Of a stretch of DNA of 64,000 nucleotides, positions 44,343 to 53,008 are shown one piece after another. Below the pieces are notes generated by a model that saw nothing but the letters and a program-made list of their open reading frames with translations, ran no database searches and was not told where the DNA came from. The first letter of the stretch is position 1; each line of letters begins with the position of its first letter. The stretch is from Bacillota bacterium. Lineage in GTDB: Bacteria; Bacillota; Ch66; Ch109. The stretch lies in the NCBI GenBank assembly GCA_013178275.1, contig JABLWZ010000011.1, forward strand, positions 25,422-89,421, in the 5' to 3' direction. A program made the position numbers and the translations under genes.

Positions 44343-44462
44343 GTGCTGGAGTGGAAGGCGTATAGCTTGCCCCGATCTTGGCAAGGGGTTCAGCAAAACG
44401 TCAGGTTTTGTACAAACTGTGGGGAGCGTCATGCCCCCGGAAGGGAAGGTTATATGGTATGA
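44343..44462 (+). CDS. Possible mini zinc-knuckle peptide
   Basis: A 39-codon frame starting at GTG and containing FCTNCGERH, a CxxC-x3-H metal-binding knuckle like the first half of the other ribbons in this cluster. Its TGA stop overlaps the ATG of the next lipoprotein gene (ATGA), as in coupled genes. The ribosome site is weak. It may be a real peptide or the last piece of a decayed zinc-ribbon gene. Confidence 0.35.
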   Translation: MLEWKAYSLPRSWQGVQQNVRFCTNCGERHAPGREGYMV

Positions 44463-44947
44463 AAAAAATAATCGTCGCGCTGGTAGTGGTACTGACGCTG
44501 GCTCTGCTGGCGGGCTGCGGTGAGAAGAACGTCCAGCCAGCCGGGTCTGCCGCGGGACAAAAAGAAAGCGCGGCCGCCAATAAGGAGCAAAGAATCGAAA
44601 AGCTGGTCGCGGCCTGGAAAAGTGGGGGGCTCAAGGCCGAAATCGGCGAGGACCTGGGCGTAACCACCGCGGCAAAAAATCTGTACGGAGCCGTCAAGGG
44701 ATACCTGGTCATTATCGAGGGTGGGTTGGTTGTCGTTATGGAGTTTGATCCCGACAACCTTAACAGTGTTGCCCGGAACTATCTCTCGCGGGTGGAAGCG
44801 GAGGGATCTGTCCCACGCCGAGGCGACGGCGTCCGGGAGCCGCACTGGAAAAATCAGGAGTTTACCTTGATGGGCTCCTCCGACCTGGATATAAACAAGC
44901 ATCCCCACAAGGACAAGATCGTGGAGATTTTTAAATCCTTTAAATAA
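44459..44947 (+). CDS. Small lipoprotein
   Basis: 162 residues: a signal peptide with lipobox LAGC (residues 16-20), a Gln/Ala/Lys-rich linker, then a compact domain with KLVAAWKSGGLKAEIGEDLG and VIIEGGLVVVMEFDPDN. No family recognised. The ATG at 44459 follows GGGAAGG; the open frame upstream lacks start features. With the next lipoprotein and the Lgt-like enzyme it supports an envelope role for the cluster. Confidence 0.7.
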   Translation: MKKIIVALVVVLTLALLAGCGEKNVQPAGSAAGQKESAAANKEQRIEKLVAAWKSGGLKAEIGEDLGVTTAAKNLYGAVKGYLVIIEGGLVVVMEFDPDNLNSVARNYLSRVEAEGSVPRRGDGVREPHWKNQEFTLMGSSDLDINKHPHKDKIVEIFKSFK

Positions 44948-45002
44948 GTGAGCAATGGGAACCAGAACGGACAGCGGCGGCACTCCCTCAGAGAGGAGAA
45001 TA

Positions 45003-45560
45003 ATGATGAGAATGAAACCGGGAAAAATCAACACCCTGAAAGCAGCGGCGTTTGTTTTAACCTTGATGCTGGCCCTGGGCGTTTTTGCCGGCTGTGGCCA
45101 GGACGTAAAACCGAAGGCGGAAAACGGCAGCCCGAAGAGCCCCGCTTCCGGGCAGGCGGAAAAACCGGCGCTCAAGGTCGGGGAGGCGGGCAAGACGGAC
45201 AAGCTGTCGATAACCGTAACCAAGGCGGAAAAAGCAAAGGAATGGGTCAACAGCCCGGCCAAAGGCCGGGAGTACGTGGTCGTCTCTTTTAAGGTCACCA
45301 ACATCTCCAAGGAAGAACAGAGCATCGGTGCCAACGATTTTCAATACGTCAGCGATGAAAGCGGCTCCCGGGAGGCTTACGCACGCACTACAGGCGTCAA
45401 GGCTGTTCCCGATACCTTCGGGGCCGCCAAAATAGCGCCCGGGGATACCTTCGAGGGCAGCCTGGTCTACGCCGTGCCGGTGGAGATGAGCCGCGTCGAA
45501 CTGCATTACATGGAAAAACTTGGCTTGAAGCCTGACCTGCGCTTTGAGTTCAACAAATAG
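45003..45560 (+). CDS. Lipoprotein with DUF4352-like domain
   Basis: About 185 residues: a signal peptide with lipobox FAGC, a Lys/Pro/Ser linker, then an immunoglobulin-like DUF4352 domain (LSITVTKAEKAKEW, GREYVVVSFKVTNISKEEQSI, the Y-x-DESG block and APGDTFEGSLVYAVP). Such domains are common on secreted proteins of Gram-positive bacteria. The ATG is placed at 45003 after GAGAGGAG; 45006 and 45012 are alternatives. It is the last intact gene of the cluster. Confidence 0.82.
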   Translation: MMRMKPGKINTLKAAAFVLTLMLALGVFAGCGQDVKPKAENGSPKSPASGQAEKPALKVGEAGKTDKLSITVTKAEKAKEWVNSPAKGREYVVVSFKVTNISKEEQSIGANDFQYVSDESGSREAYARTTGVKAVPDTFGAAKIAPGDTFEGSLVYAVPVEMSRVELHYMEKLGLKPDLRFEFNK

Positions 45561-45571
45561 TTTCAACTGCG

Positions 45572-45796
45572 GTGTACCAGCTTTCGGCGGGCGCTATGCC
45601 CAGCCTCTATCGCCAGCCTTCGGGCTGGCTTTATCATCCCTACTGCAGTCTGCGCACCGGCCTTATGGGATCGGGCCTGATACTCTACGCTTGGAGTTTT
45701 AAAGGATGGCAAAAAAATACCGCCGGTGACTCGGCGGCAGAACGGAGATCTTTAACGGAGATCTATTACGCCTATATTATCAGACATATTGTCTAA
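45572..45796 (+). pseudogene. Fragment of a PH-like membrane protein gene
   Basis: The frame encodes PSLYRQPSGWLYHPYCSLRT and then a hydrophobic run, GLMGSGLILYAW. This matches the segment YRSAPGWLYHPYRNAGIG and the following span of the 418-residue protein at 40521. Both ends of that protein are missing. It is therefore a remnant of a second copy and marks the edge of the cluster. Confidence 0.6.
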
Positions 45797-45998
45797 TGTA
45801 AACCCTTTGATAATTAATTTAGATTATTCTGAAAAGATAATTCCTTATTGGGAAGCCCGGCCGCCTAAGGCCTGGAAGGCGATAGACGGGCATCCACTGG
45901 TATGGGTTTGTCCTTTGGTCGGGAATATGAACACTAATTCATGGAACAACGTACTAAAAGTCGAACATGCTGATTATGGTAAAATTTCAAAAACTTGA
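45789..45998 (+). CDS. Short hypothetical frame, doubtful
   Basis: 69 codons from a TTG with no good ribosome site, containing YWEARPPKAWKAIDGHPLVWVCP. I recognise no family. It lies in a stretch of decayed sequence between the cluster and the acyl-CoA dehydrogenase, so it may be a gene fragment. Confidence 0.2.
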   Translation: MSNVNPLIINLDYSEKIIPYWEARPPKAWKAIDGHPLVWVCPLVGNMNTNSWNNVLKVEHADYGKISKT

Positions 45999-46037
45999 CA
46001 ACGAGGTTAATAAAGGTTTAAATTTTAAACAGACCCT

Positions 46038-46248
46038 AATCATTCAATTGTCCCCTTTGAAACCGGGTCCCATCATTACCAACAGCCTTCCTGAGCACAT
46101 TGGATTGTAACAGAATACGGCAAAATCAATCTGAAGGGCAAAACCGCCGGGTAAAGGGCGGGGGCCATTATATCTATTGCCAATCCTGTTTCCCGTGATG
46201 AGCTGGTTACTGCTAAAAATGATGGGCATACTGAAGAAAGAGCAATAA
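46038..46248 (+). pseudogene. Remnant of a Cat1-type CoA-transferase C-terminus
   Basis: Pieces in different frames line up in order with the end of the CoA-transferase at 1462. HSIVPF corresponds to SRIVPM, KPGPIITN to [25 protein letters not shown] to [35 protein letters not shown] to [18 protein letters not shown], and KMMGILKKEQ to [10 protein letters not shown]. At least two frameshifts and an in-frame TAA (46152-46154) break it. The rest of the gene is gone. Nothing else is visible between 46249 and 46480. Confidence 0.75.
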
Positions 46249-46498
46249 ATAGGAGTCCCTTTACTTCAAATGTAAGTTGGCAGGGCTTTAATAGCCGCTG
46301 TGGAGAAGCGAGCTTCGTTGAAGACGGGAGGTGAGACGATAGATCAGGTACGGACACGCTGGCTATTCAGGCTCAGGCCAAAGCAAGGCGTTGATGTAAT
46401 CGAATATAATATTATAACTGATTTACAGATCGATGTTACCGGCTAATCCGTACAGCCAAGGTTTTATTTTAAAAAAGATATTTTTAGGAGGGATGGTT

Positions 46499-48334
46499 TT
46501 GCCGCATAATCAATTTCTTATGAATACCCGTGACATTAAGTTCGTGATAAAAGAATGGTTAGACATGGAAAAACTCCTGTCTCTGCCGGCCTACAAAGAA
46601 TATTATGGAATCGATGACATCGATAATTTCCTCGATGTCAACTTCAAAGTCTGCCGCGACGTTATGTGCCCGGCTAACAAAGAGGCCGATGAAATCGGTT
46701 GTACCTATGTGGGCGGCAACGAGCATGCAGTCGTAACCCCCGATATCTTCAAAACCGTCTATAAAACCATTATGGATGCCGAGTTGGGACCCCAGTTCGG
46801 ATTCCGCGGCGATGGCAAGATACCCCTGTCCTGGTACGCTCCGATTCTGGAAATGCAGTCCGCTGCGTCTGCGGCCATCGTAATGTTCTGGTGTCTGACC
46901 CAGGGCGCTACCACCGTGCTCCAGGAATTCGGCACCCAAAAACAAAAGGACATTTACCTGTCCAAGATGTTCTCCGGTGAGTGGAGCGGCACCATGGGCC
47001 TGACCGAACCGGGCGCAGGATCTGAGGTCGGCGCGGTTCAGAGCAAGGCGGTTCCCACCGATATTCCCCACGTGTATAAGATGACCGGCACAAAATGCTT
47101 CATCACCTCCGGCGACACTGATCTGAATGATAACGTCATCCACCTGATGCTGGCCAAGACCCCAGGCGCTAAGGACGGCACCCCCGGCATCTCGCTGTTC
47201 ATCGTGCCCAAGTTCTGGGTCGACCCAGAGACTGGAGCCATGGGCGCGTGGAACGACGTGACCACCGTCGGCATCGAGCACAAGATGGGCATCCACGGTT
47301 CTTCTACCTGCACCCTGTCAATGGGTGACAACGGGAACTGCTTGGGCTGGATGGTAGGCGAAAAAGAAGTGGTAGATGGCCGCGGCGTAGGAATGGCCCA
47401 GATGTTCGCGTTTATGAACGAAGAACGCCTGAACACCGGTCTGTTCACCCTGGGCTGCATCACTTCCGCATACTACGCGGCTCTGGAGTACACCAAAGTA
47501 CGCGTACAGAGCAAGCATTCCACCAATCCCAAGGGTCCCAGCGTCCGCATCATCGAGCATGAAGACGTCCGCCGCATGCTGATGTACCAGAAGGCCGGCA
47601 TGGAAGCCATCCGGGCTCTGATTTACCAGTCGTATCTCTACCGCGACTTGGCTGTCGATGCCGAAACTCCGGAAGAGAAACAGTACTTTGATGACATGTT
47701 CATGATCAACAATCCCCTGTGTAAGGCCTATTCATCCGACATGGCCCGGATCCTCACCGGGGAAGCGGTCCAGTGCCACGGCGGCTACGGATTCATGGAA
47801 GAGTATGCCCCGGCTTCGCTGTACAGAGACTGCGTCATCCACGGCATCTGGGAAGGTACCAACTTCATTCAAGCACAAGACTATACCGGCCGCAAGTTCA
47901 CCATGAGTGGCGGTGAGCCGTTCAAGAAGTGGGTGGCTGAAATCGACGACTTCGTCGCGGGTCAGAAGACTGACGAATTCGCGGCTGAATTTGCCATGAT
48001 GGCGGATGCTATGGTCTCTTTCAAAAATATTGTCGATATGAATGCTGCCTGGACGGCCGGCGACAAGCAGATGAAACAGCTCTTCGCCACCCGGACCATG
48101 CATGCCGGCGCGAGAGTCTACTGCGGTAAGCTGCTGCTCTCGCAGGCCCTCTTAGCTGCCAAGAAGCTGGCTGAACTGGGCGACGACCACTACGACGCCA
48201 ATTTCTACAAGGGCAAAATCGCCAGCGCCAAGTTCTATATCATGAACCATGTAACCGATGTCTTCGGATTCGAGAAGTCCATGAAAGCCGGCGACCGGTC
48301 TGCAATAAATGTACCGGAAGATGCATTAATGTAA
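46499..48334 (+). CDS. Large acyl-CoA dehydrogenase with N- and C-terminal extensions
   Basis: 611 residues, belonging to the long subgroup (about 600 residues, with an extra N-terminal domain and a C-terminal helical domain) that includes DmdC and the abundant enzymes of syntrophic fatty acid oxidisers. The N-terminal start MNTRDIKFVIKEWLDMEKLL is typical. The flavin-binding middle has MGLTEPGAGSEVG. Glu452 in IWEGTN fits the catalytic base. The TTG at 46499 is chosen because AGGAGGG ends seven bases earlier; the ATG at 46493 would touch the ribosome site. Codon use is notably rich in C-ending codons, which suggests high expression. It probably oxidises a fatty acyl-CoA and donates electrons to ETF. 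Confidence 0.9.
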   Translation: MPHNQFLMNTRDIKFVIKEWLDMEKLLSLPAYKEYYGIDDIDNFLDVNFKVCRDVMCPANKEADEIGCTYVGGNEHAVVTPDIFKTVYKTIMDAELGPQFGFRGDGKIPLSWYAPILEMQSAASAAIVMFWCLTQGATTVLQEFGTQKQKDIYLSKMFSGEWSGTMGLTEPGAGSEVGAVQSKAVPTDIPHVYKMTGTKCFITSGDTDLNDNVIHLMLAKTPGAKDGTPGISLFIVPKFWVDPETGAMGAWNDVTTVGIEHKMGIHGSSTCTLSMGDNGNCLGWMVGEKEVVDGRGVGMAQMFAFMNEERLNTGLFTLGCITSAYYAALEYTKVRVQSKHSTNPKGPSVRIIEHEDVRRMLMYQKAGMEAIRALIYQSYLYRDLAVDAETPEEKQYFDDMFMINNPLCKAYSSDMARILTGEAVQCHGGYGFMEEYAPASLYRDCVIHGIWEGTNFIQAQDYTGRKFTMSGGEPFKKWVAEIDDFVAGQKTDEFAAEFAMMADAMVSFKNIVDMNAAWTAGDKQMKQLFATRTMHAGARVYCGKLLLSQALLAAKKLAELGDDHYDANFYKGKIASAKFYIMNHVTDVFGFEKSMKAGDRSAINVPEDALM

Positions 48335-48445
48335 TCGCTATGGACTCGGTCCACGAGGTCTGATCATTGACAGTCCGTCTCCCGGTGCCCATTTCGGTCA
48401 TCGGGAGGCCGGGCAGTCCGGCTCCCTCCACCAAAAAATGGTAAG

Positions 48446-48481
48446 AAAATGGCGACTCGACTTAATCGAGCCGCCATTTTG
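48446..48481 (+). terminator. Hairpin after the large acyl-CoA dehydrogenase
   Basis: AAAATGGCG and CGCCATTTT with an inner CTCGA/TCGAG pair form a long stem. The following sequence is GTAATTTCG, so the T-tract is poor. It could work in either direction. Confidence 0.55.
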
Positions 48482-48520
48482 TAATTTCGAACCCCCCGTC
48501 CGACAGGAGGATTCGTGAGG

Positions 48521-48639
48521 ATGAGCTTTAAAAGGCGAAGGATCTGGGACTGATCGAGCAATATAAAGACTTCGACCCGGAAATGATCCGGTATGTTATT
48601 GCAGAGCCTAGTCGTTATTGGCGGGTAAAATGGATATAA
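48521..48639 (+). pseudogene. Small frameshifted reading frame
   Basis: A strong ribosome site (ACAGGAGG) precedes ATG and MSFK. After a frame change the sequence AKDLGLIEQYKDFDPEMIRY and then VIAEPSRYWRV continues to a stop. As read it stops after ten codons. It is either a small decayed gene or a sequence error; I do not recognise the product. Confidence 0.3.
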
Positions 48640-50391
48640 TTAAATATTTATTTGGTATTTATGCAGCTTTCTGTAAAAAACCGATTTGTTAATTCCCAGG
48701 ATTTTAGCTGCCTGGGCTTTGTTGTTGTTGGTTGTGGCCAACACCTTTTCAATCATTTCCCTTTCCAGCTTTTCAATGGATTCACTCAGTCTATTCCCGG
48801 GTTTTTCGTCCAGCTCGGGTTGACGCGTTGCTTCTGACAGGGAAGGAAAATGTTCTATATCCAGTACCCGCTCTTTTTTTAGTGAAGCCAGGGTTATTGC
48901 TCGCTCCAGCAGATTCTCAAGCTCCCGCACATTTCCGGGCCATGAATACCCCTCCAGCATAGACCTTGCCCGGTCTGAAATGCTGTTGATGTTGGTTTTG
49001 AGCTGTACATTGATCCTCGCTATCAGGTGCTGGACCAGCAGGGGAATATCCTCGATCCGTTCTCTGAGCGGAGGTACATTTAACCGGACTACGTTCAACC
49101 GGTAATAAAGGTCCTCGCGGAATTCCTTGTTGGCCACCAGTTTTTCCAGGTCTCGATTGGTCGCTGCTATTACCCTCACCTTAATGAAAATGGGGCTGGT
49201 ACCCCCAACCCTTTCGATGACCCTTTCCTGCAGCACTGAAAGAAGTTTGGTCTGCATATTCAGGGGCATATCCCCTATTTCGTCAAGAAAAATGGTGCCT
49301 CCTTTTGCAAGCTCAAACTTGCCGGGTTTACCACCTTTTTTAGCCCCGGTGAAAGCACCTTCTTCATACCCGAACAGTTCGGACTCCAACAGGCTTTCCG
49401 GCAGCGCGGCGCAGTTGACTCTTACAAACGGTCCTTCATGTTCGCTCTGATTGTGAATCGCTTGCGCAAATAGCTCTTTACCCGTTCCGCTCTCACCGGT
49501 AATCAGGATTGTCGACATAGTATTTGAAAGCTGTTGGGCCATGGATTTGAACATTAAAAATTGGGCGTTGATCCCGATCAGATCCTTAAAGTGCCACCGA
49601 GCCTGGTAAATCTGGCGAAACTCCTGCTTGTAATAGTAAAGTTCCTTTTCCGTTTCCAGTAATTTTTTGACCAGCAGCTTGGCCTGAGACATATCAAGAA
49701 ACAGGCTTCTACCCACTGCCCCGGTTATCTCACCGTTCTTTATGATCGGGGTCCTGGTTATGATGGTATCGCGGCCATTTATAGTCCAGGTATCAACCTC
49801 GTGGATTTCTCCGGTCAATAAAACTTCTGGCAGCTTAGAGTGGGGGGTAATCTCCAGGATATGTTTCCCCACCACTTCCTCCTTCTCCATACCCAGCAAA
49901 TCAAGATAAGTCTGATTCATGAAAGTAATTATTCCTTCTTTATTTACGATCACGTAGACCATGTACGGGCTCTGTATCACAACCTCTGATACAGTGGCAT
50001 ACTCTTTTTCCAGGTCCTGAAGCTCCTTGATCATGTTTTTAGAACCGGTGGCGCCCAAGAAAAAAGTCTGCCCGATCGCTCCTATGACTTCTCCATTTTT
50101 CATCATAGGGTAACGTCGGGTTATTATGGTCTCCCGCTTATTAATTGACCAAGAATCGGCTGGGTTCACGCAGCCGGTTTTTAGCACCTCCGGCAGCTTG
50201 GAATCACTTGAAACCTCAAGGATATATTTACCCAGCGCCTCCTCCTGGCTTATGTTCAGCCAATCCAGATATGCCTGATTGACAAAACGTATTATACCCT
50301 TATCGTCAACAACAACACACGCCACGTAGGGATTATCGAGTACAGCCTCGGTAATGGTTGATAAATCGAAAGAATCCACAAAAAAAGCCAT
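48640..50391 (-). CDS. Sigma-54-dependent activator with two PAS domains
   Basis: 583 residues. Two tandem, similar PAS domains (about 1-115 and 135-245) sense a signal; each has GxIxFxNQxYLDxL and the GKYILEVSSDSKLPEVL pattern. Then comes the AAA+ domain with Walker A GESGTGKE (about 295), GAFTGA (about 343), which contacts sigma-54, and the Walker B region GTIFLDEIGDMP. A Fis-type helix-turn-helix lies at the end (NNKAQAAKILGINKSVFYRKL). The ATG at 50391 follows GGAGGAAACATAC; the open frame starts 14 codons earlier without a ribosome site. It is divergent from the thiolase gene, in front of which lies a sigma-54 promoter, its probable target. Confidence 0.93.
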   Translation of the reverse strand: MAFFVDSFDLSTITEAVLDNPYVACVVVDDKGIIRFVNQAYLDWLNISQEEALGKYILEVSSDSKLPEVLKTGCVNPADSWSINKRETIITRRYPMMKNGEVIGAIGQTFFLGATGSKNMIKELQDLEKEYATVSEVVIQSPYMVYVIVNKEGIITFMNQTYLDLLGMEKEEVVGKHILEITPHSKLPEVLLTGEIHEVDTWTINGRDTIITRTPIIKNGEITGAVGRSLFLDMSQAKLLVKKLLETEKELYYYKQEFRQIYQARWHFKDLIGINAQFLMFKSMAQQLSNTMSTILITGESGTGKELFAQAIHNQSEHEGPFVRVNCAALPESLLESELFGYEEGAFTGAKKGGKPGKFELAKGGTIFLDEIGDMPLNMQTKLLSVLQERVIERVGGTSPIFIKVRVIAATNRDLEKLVANKEFREDLYYRLNVVRLNVPPLRERIEDIPLLVQHLIARINVQLKTNINSISDRARSMLEGYSWPGNVRELENLLERAITLASLKKERVLDIEHFPSLSEATRQPELDEKPGNRLSESIEKLEREMIEKVLATTNNNKAQAAKILGINKSVFYRKLHKYQINI

Positions 50392-50948
50392 GTATGTTTC
50401 CTCCATTAGCTGATGTATATAGTGCCGGTGCATTCATCCCTGATTTCAGTGGAAGACCTATGGTTACAGGTATTGTACTACAACCAGGGTGGCTGAAAAG
50501 AATTTCCATTAACATAGTATCTTTTTGAGACTATATTACCGAAACCGTACCCCCCGCGCGAATCCCCAATTTGCTAAGTCCTGTCTACAACTGAATTGCA
50601 CGCGGTACCAATCTGCAACCCTTTTGCTTCCCTTAGCCATTGGCTGGTTTTCCACTTTTAGTGATTCCTTTTAAAAGACAGCCCCTAAATACAGGGGTTG
50701 TTTCAATATGCTGACATCTCTGGCAGATCCTTGTTGGGGGCGGCACACTTTTTGCTTTATTCCAATTCGATCAAACCCTTAAATTATTAGGAATTTGTGC
50801 AAATTGGGACAAATACCATTCTTGTTGTACGCAGCACGTCTCAAAATGAATCGTCTCGAAAGGAGGTGTTAGAGATTCCGTCTTACCAGAAGAGACTGCC
50901 CTGAACCGGTAGGAGTTATCTCCAGTAAAAACTAAGGGAGGGATAAGC
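50392..50948. other. 557-bp divergent intergenic region
   Basis: It carries the sigma-54 promoter at 50741-50756. A good ribosome-like AAAGGAGGTG at about 50859 leads only into a 12-codon frame. Activator sites should lie between 50400 and 50700, but I could not define a clear repeated motif. No other gene is seen. Confidence 0.5.
50741..50756 (+). promoter_or_regulatory. Sigma-54 (-24/-12) promoter of the thiolase gene
   Basis: CGGCACACTTTTTGCT keeps the -24 GGCAC and the -12 TTGCT with exactly ten bases between GG and GC, as sigma-54 requires. It points toward the thiolase gene, about 190 bases downstream, and is divergent from the adjacent sigma-54 activator. Confidence 0.75.
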
Positions 50949-52154
50949 GTGGGCATAAAAGAAGTAGTGATGGTTAGCGCTTGCCGCACAGCGATTGGAA
51001 GATTTATGGGCAGCCTAAAGGATGTACCAGCCCGGGACCTCGCTATAGCTGTAGGTAAATCTGCGGTTGAGCGGGCGGGCATATCTGCTGACATGGTTGA
51101 TGAGATTACGATGGGGCAGTTGTACACCGGGATGCAGGGTTCCCTGCCAGCCCGGCAGGTAAGTATGAGGGTTGGGCTTCCGTTCAGAAGCAACGCTGTG
51201 AGTGTGAACCAAAACTGTGCTTCGGGGATGAGGGCGCTGGAAATAGCGGCTCACAATATTATGCTGGGCAATACGGAGATAGCCCTGGCGGTCGGAGTAG
51301 AAAACATGACCAACGCACCTTATCTAATCTCTCAAGCCCGGATGGGTTATAGACTGGGCCCGGGAAAAGTCGAAGACTCGATGCAGCACGATGGGCTGAT
51401 AGATGAACTGGTCCCAGGGCATATGGGAGTCACCGCCGAAAACGTGGCTGAGAGGTACGGTATCACCCGGCAGGAATGCGATGAGTTAGCCCTGCTGAGC
51501 CATACCCGTGCAACTAAGGCCGTTAAAGAAGGCATCTTTAAAAGAGAAATCATCCCTATCGAGGTTAGAGATAAAAAAGCGTTAACCCTTTATGAAACCG
51601 ATGAGCACATGATTCCCAATGCCAGTCTTGACTCTATGGCCAAACTACCCCCGGTCTTTAAAAAGGATGGAGTGGTTACCGCGGCTAATGCTTCGGGTAT
51701 CAACGATGGAGCGGCGGCGGCCGTACTTATGTCCAAGGAAAAAGCGGCAGAGCTGGGTATAAAGCCCTTGATGAAACTGCTGGCAGTCTGCGGTGAAGGT
51801 GTTGATCCGAAATTGATGGGACTGGGCCCGGCCGTTGCTATACCTAAATGCCTGAAAAAGGCCGGACTAAACTTCGCGGATATAGAGTACTGGGAGATCA
51901 ACGAAGCCTTTGCCGCCCAGTGGCTGGGTGTCGGCAGGATGCTGGAGGAGGATTACAGTATTAAACTAGACCTTTCCAAGGTTAATCATAACGGCTCGGG
52001 AATCGCCCTGGGGCATCCGGTGGGCTGTACCGGCCTTAGAATAATCGTTAGCCTGTATTACGAGATGGAGAGGCTCGGATTGACGCACGGGGGCGCCTCG
52101 TTGTGTGTCGGTGGAGGACCGGCCATGGCATCGTTATGGACTAGAGATATATAA
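50949..52154 (+). CDS. Thiolase (acetyl-CoA C-acetyltransferase)
   Basis: Cleaves 3-ketoacyl-CoA with CoA, or condenses two acetyl-CoA. It has 401 residues, the standard length. The nucleophile Cys90 is in NQNCASGM, His356 in GIALGHPVG and Cys386 in SLCVGGGPAM. The covering-loop region is normal in length. The start is GTG after GGGAGGGATAAGC. It stands alone between a sigma-54 promoter and a strong terminator, so its expression is probably under the adjacent PAS/sigma-54 activator. It completes beta-oxidation steps together with the dehydrogenases and crotonase elsewhere in the window; no 3-hydroxyacyl-CoA dehydrogenase is present here. Confidence 0.93.
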   Translation: MGIKEVVMVSACRTAIGRFMGSLKDVPARDLAIAVGKSAVERAGISADMVDEITMGQLYTGMQGSLPARQVSMRVGLPFRSNAVSVNQNCASGMRALEIAAHNIMLGNTEIALAVGVENMTNAPYLISQARMGYRLGPGKVEDSMQHDGLIDELVPGHMGVTAENVAERYGITRQECDELALLSHTRATKAVKEGIFKREIIPIEVRDKKALTLYETDEHMIPNASLDSMAKLPPVFKKDGVVTAANASGINDGAAAAVLMSKEKAAELGIKPLMKLLAVCGEGVDPKLMGLGPAVAIPKCLKKAGLNFADIEYWEINEAFAAQWLGVGRMLEEDYSIKLDLSKVNHNGSGIALGHPVGCTGLRIIVSLYYEMERLGLTHGGASLCVGGGPAMASLWTRDI

Positions 52155-52250
52155 CAGCATACGGCTGCCATGTATTTATAGTATTTTTACCAGATACGAA
52201 TGGTTTTCTTAAAAATAAAAGTAACGCAAGTACATCCGGTTTCATGGGGT

Positions 52251-52299
52251 AAAACCCTGGATTCCTTGTTGTTGAAGGGATACAGGGTTTTGTTTTTTT
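52251..52299 (+). terminator. Terminator after the thiolase gene
   Basis: AAAACCCTG (52251-52259) and CAGGGTTTT (52283-52291) are followed by G and seven T. Nothing else is seen in the 293-bp gap. Confidence 0.85.
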
Positions 52300-52447
52300 G
52301 GATGATCTGTTAACGGAGCGATTATGAAATTAATTAATTTATGTCGTTGAATTAAGGTGTCGGATTATGCCCTCACAGCCTCCAGGTTGCTCTGTAAAGG
52401 CTTTGCATGGTGTAGGTTGGGGTTTTATAAGCCGGGGAGGCCCAAGG

Positions 52448-53008
52448 CTAGGATTCCATCTGCTTAGCCAGAAAGCCGGCGGCTGTTTGAGTCATCTTCA
52501 GCTCTATATCGCCCAGTTTAACCCCCTGGTCTTTAGGCATGAGGATCACGGCACCAATAGCGTCGCCCTCAAAAATAATAGGTGAGATAACCTTTGGGAA
52601 TGACCGGTATCTCTCGGTTTCGTCCAGGATAGCAATCACTTCGAAGTAAGGGTCGTCATTATCGTTAATTAACAGAGGTTCTCGATTTTCCATCACTTTC
52701 CTGATGGTGGCGTCCAATTTTTTATTAAGAAATTCTTTCTTGGCTCCGCCGGATACAGCGACAACAGTGTCCTGGTCACAAATAAGTGCGAGGTGGCCTA
52801 AGCTCTGATGCAGGGAATCCGCGTATTCCTGTGCAAATTCTTCAAGCCTGCCCACGATGGAATACTTTTTAAGGATTACCCCTCCTTCACGATCAACAAA
52901 AATCTCCAATGGAGTTCCTTCCCTGATCCTCAGGTTACGTCGAATTTCCTTCGGAATCACTATTCTCCCCAGGTCATCTATCCGCCTGACAATACCGGTC
53001 GCTTTCAT
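52448..53008 (-). CDS. spoVT: Stage V sporulation protein T
   Basis: AbrB-family transcription factor that controls forespore sigma-G genes. Residues 1-50 are the swapped-hairpin DNA-binding domain (MKATGIVRRIDDLGRIVIPK, then EGTPLEIFVD), and residues 55-186 are the GAF-like domain found only in SpoVT. The 186 residues are close to the 178 of B. subtilis SpoVT. The ATG follows GGAAGGAGATAGTT. It is transcribed alone, convergent with the thiolase terminator region. Confidence 0.93.
   Translation of the reverse strand: MKATGIVRRIDDLGRIVIPKEIRRNLRIREGTPLEIFVDREGGVILKKYSIVGRLEEFAQEYADSLHQSLGHLALICDQDTVVAVSGGAKKEFLNKKLDATIRKVMENREPLLINDNDDPYFEVIAILDETERYRSFPKVISPIIFEGDAIGAVILMPKDQGVKLGDIELKMTQTAAGFLAKQMES

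Noticed and set aside
21614..45560. Type VI secretion or phage-tail-like injection system
   Set aside because: RHS genes can belong to such systems, but no sheath, tube, VgrG spike, baseplate or ClpV-type gene is found here.
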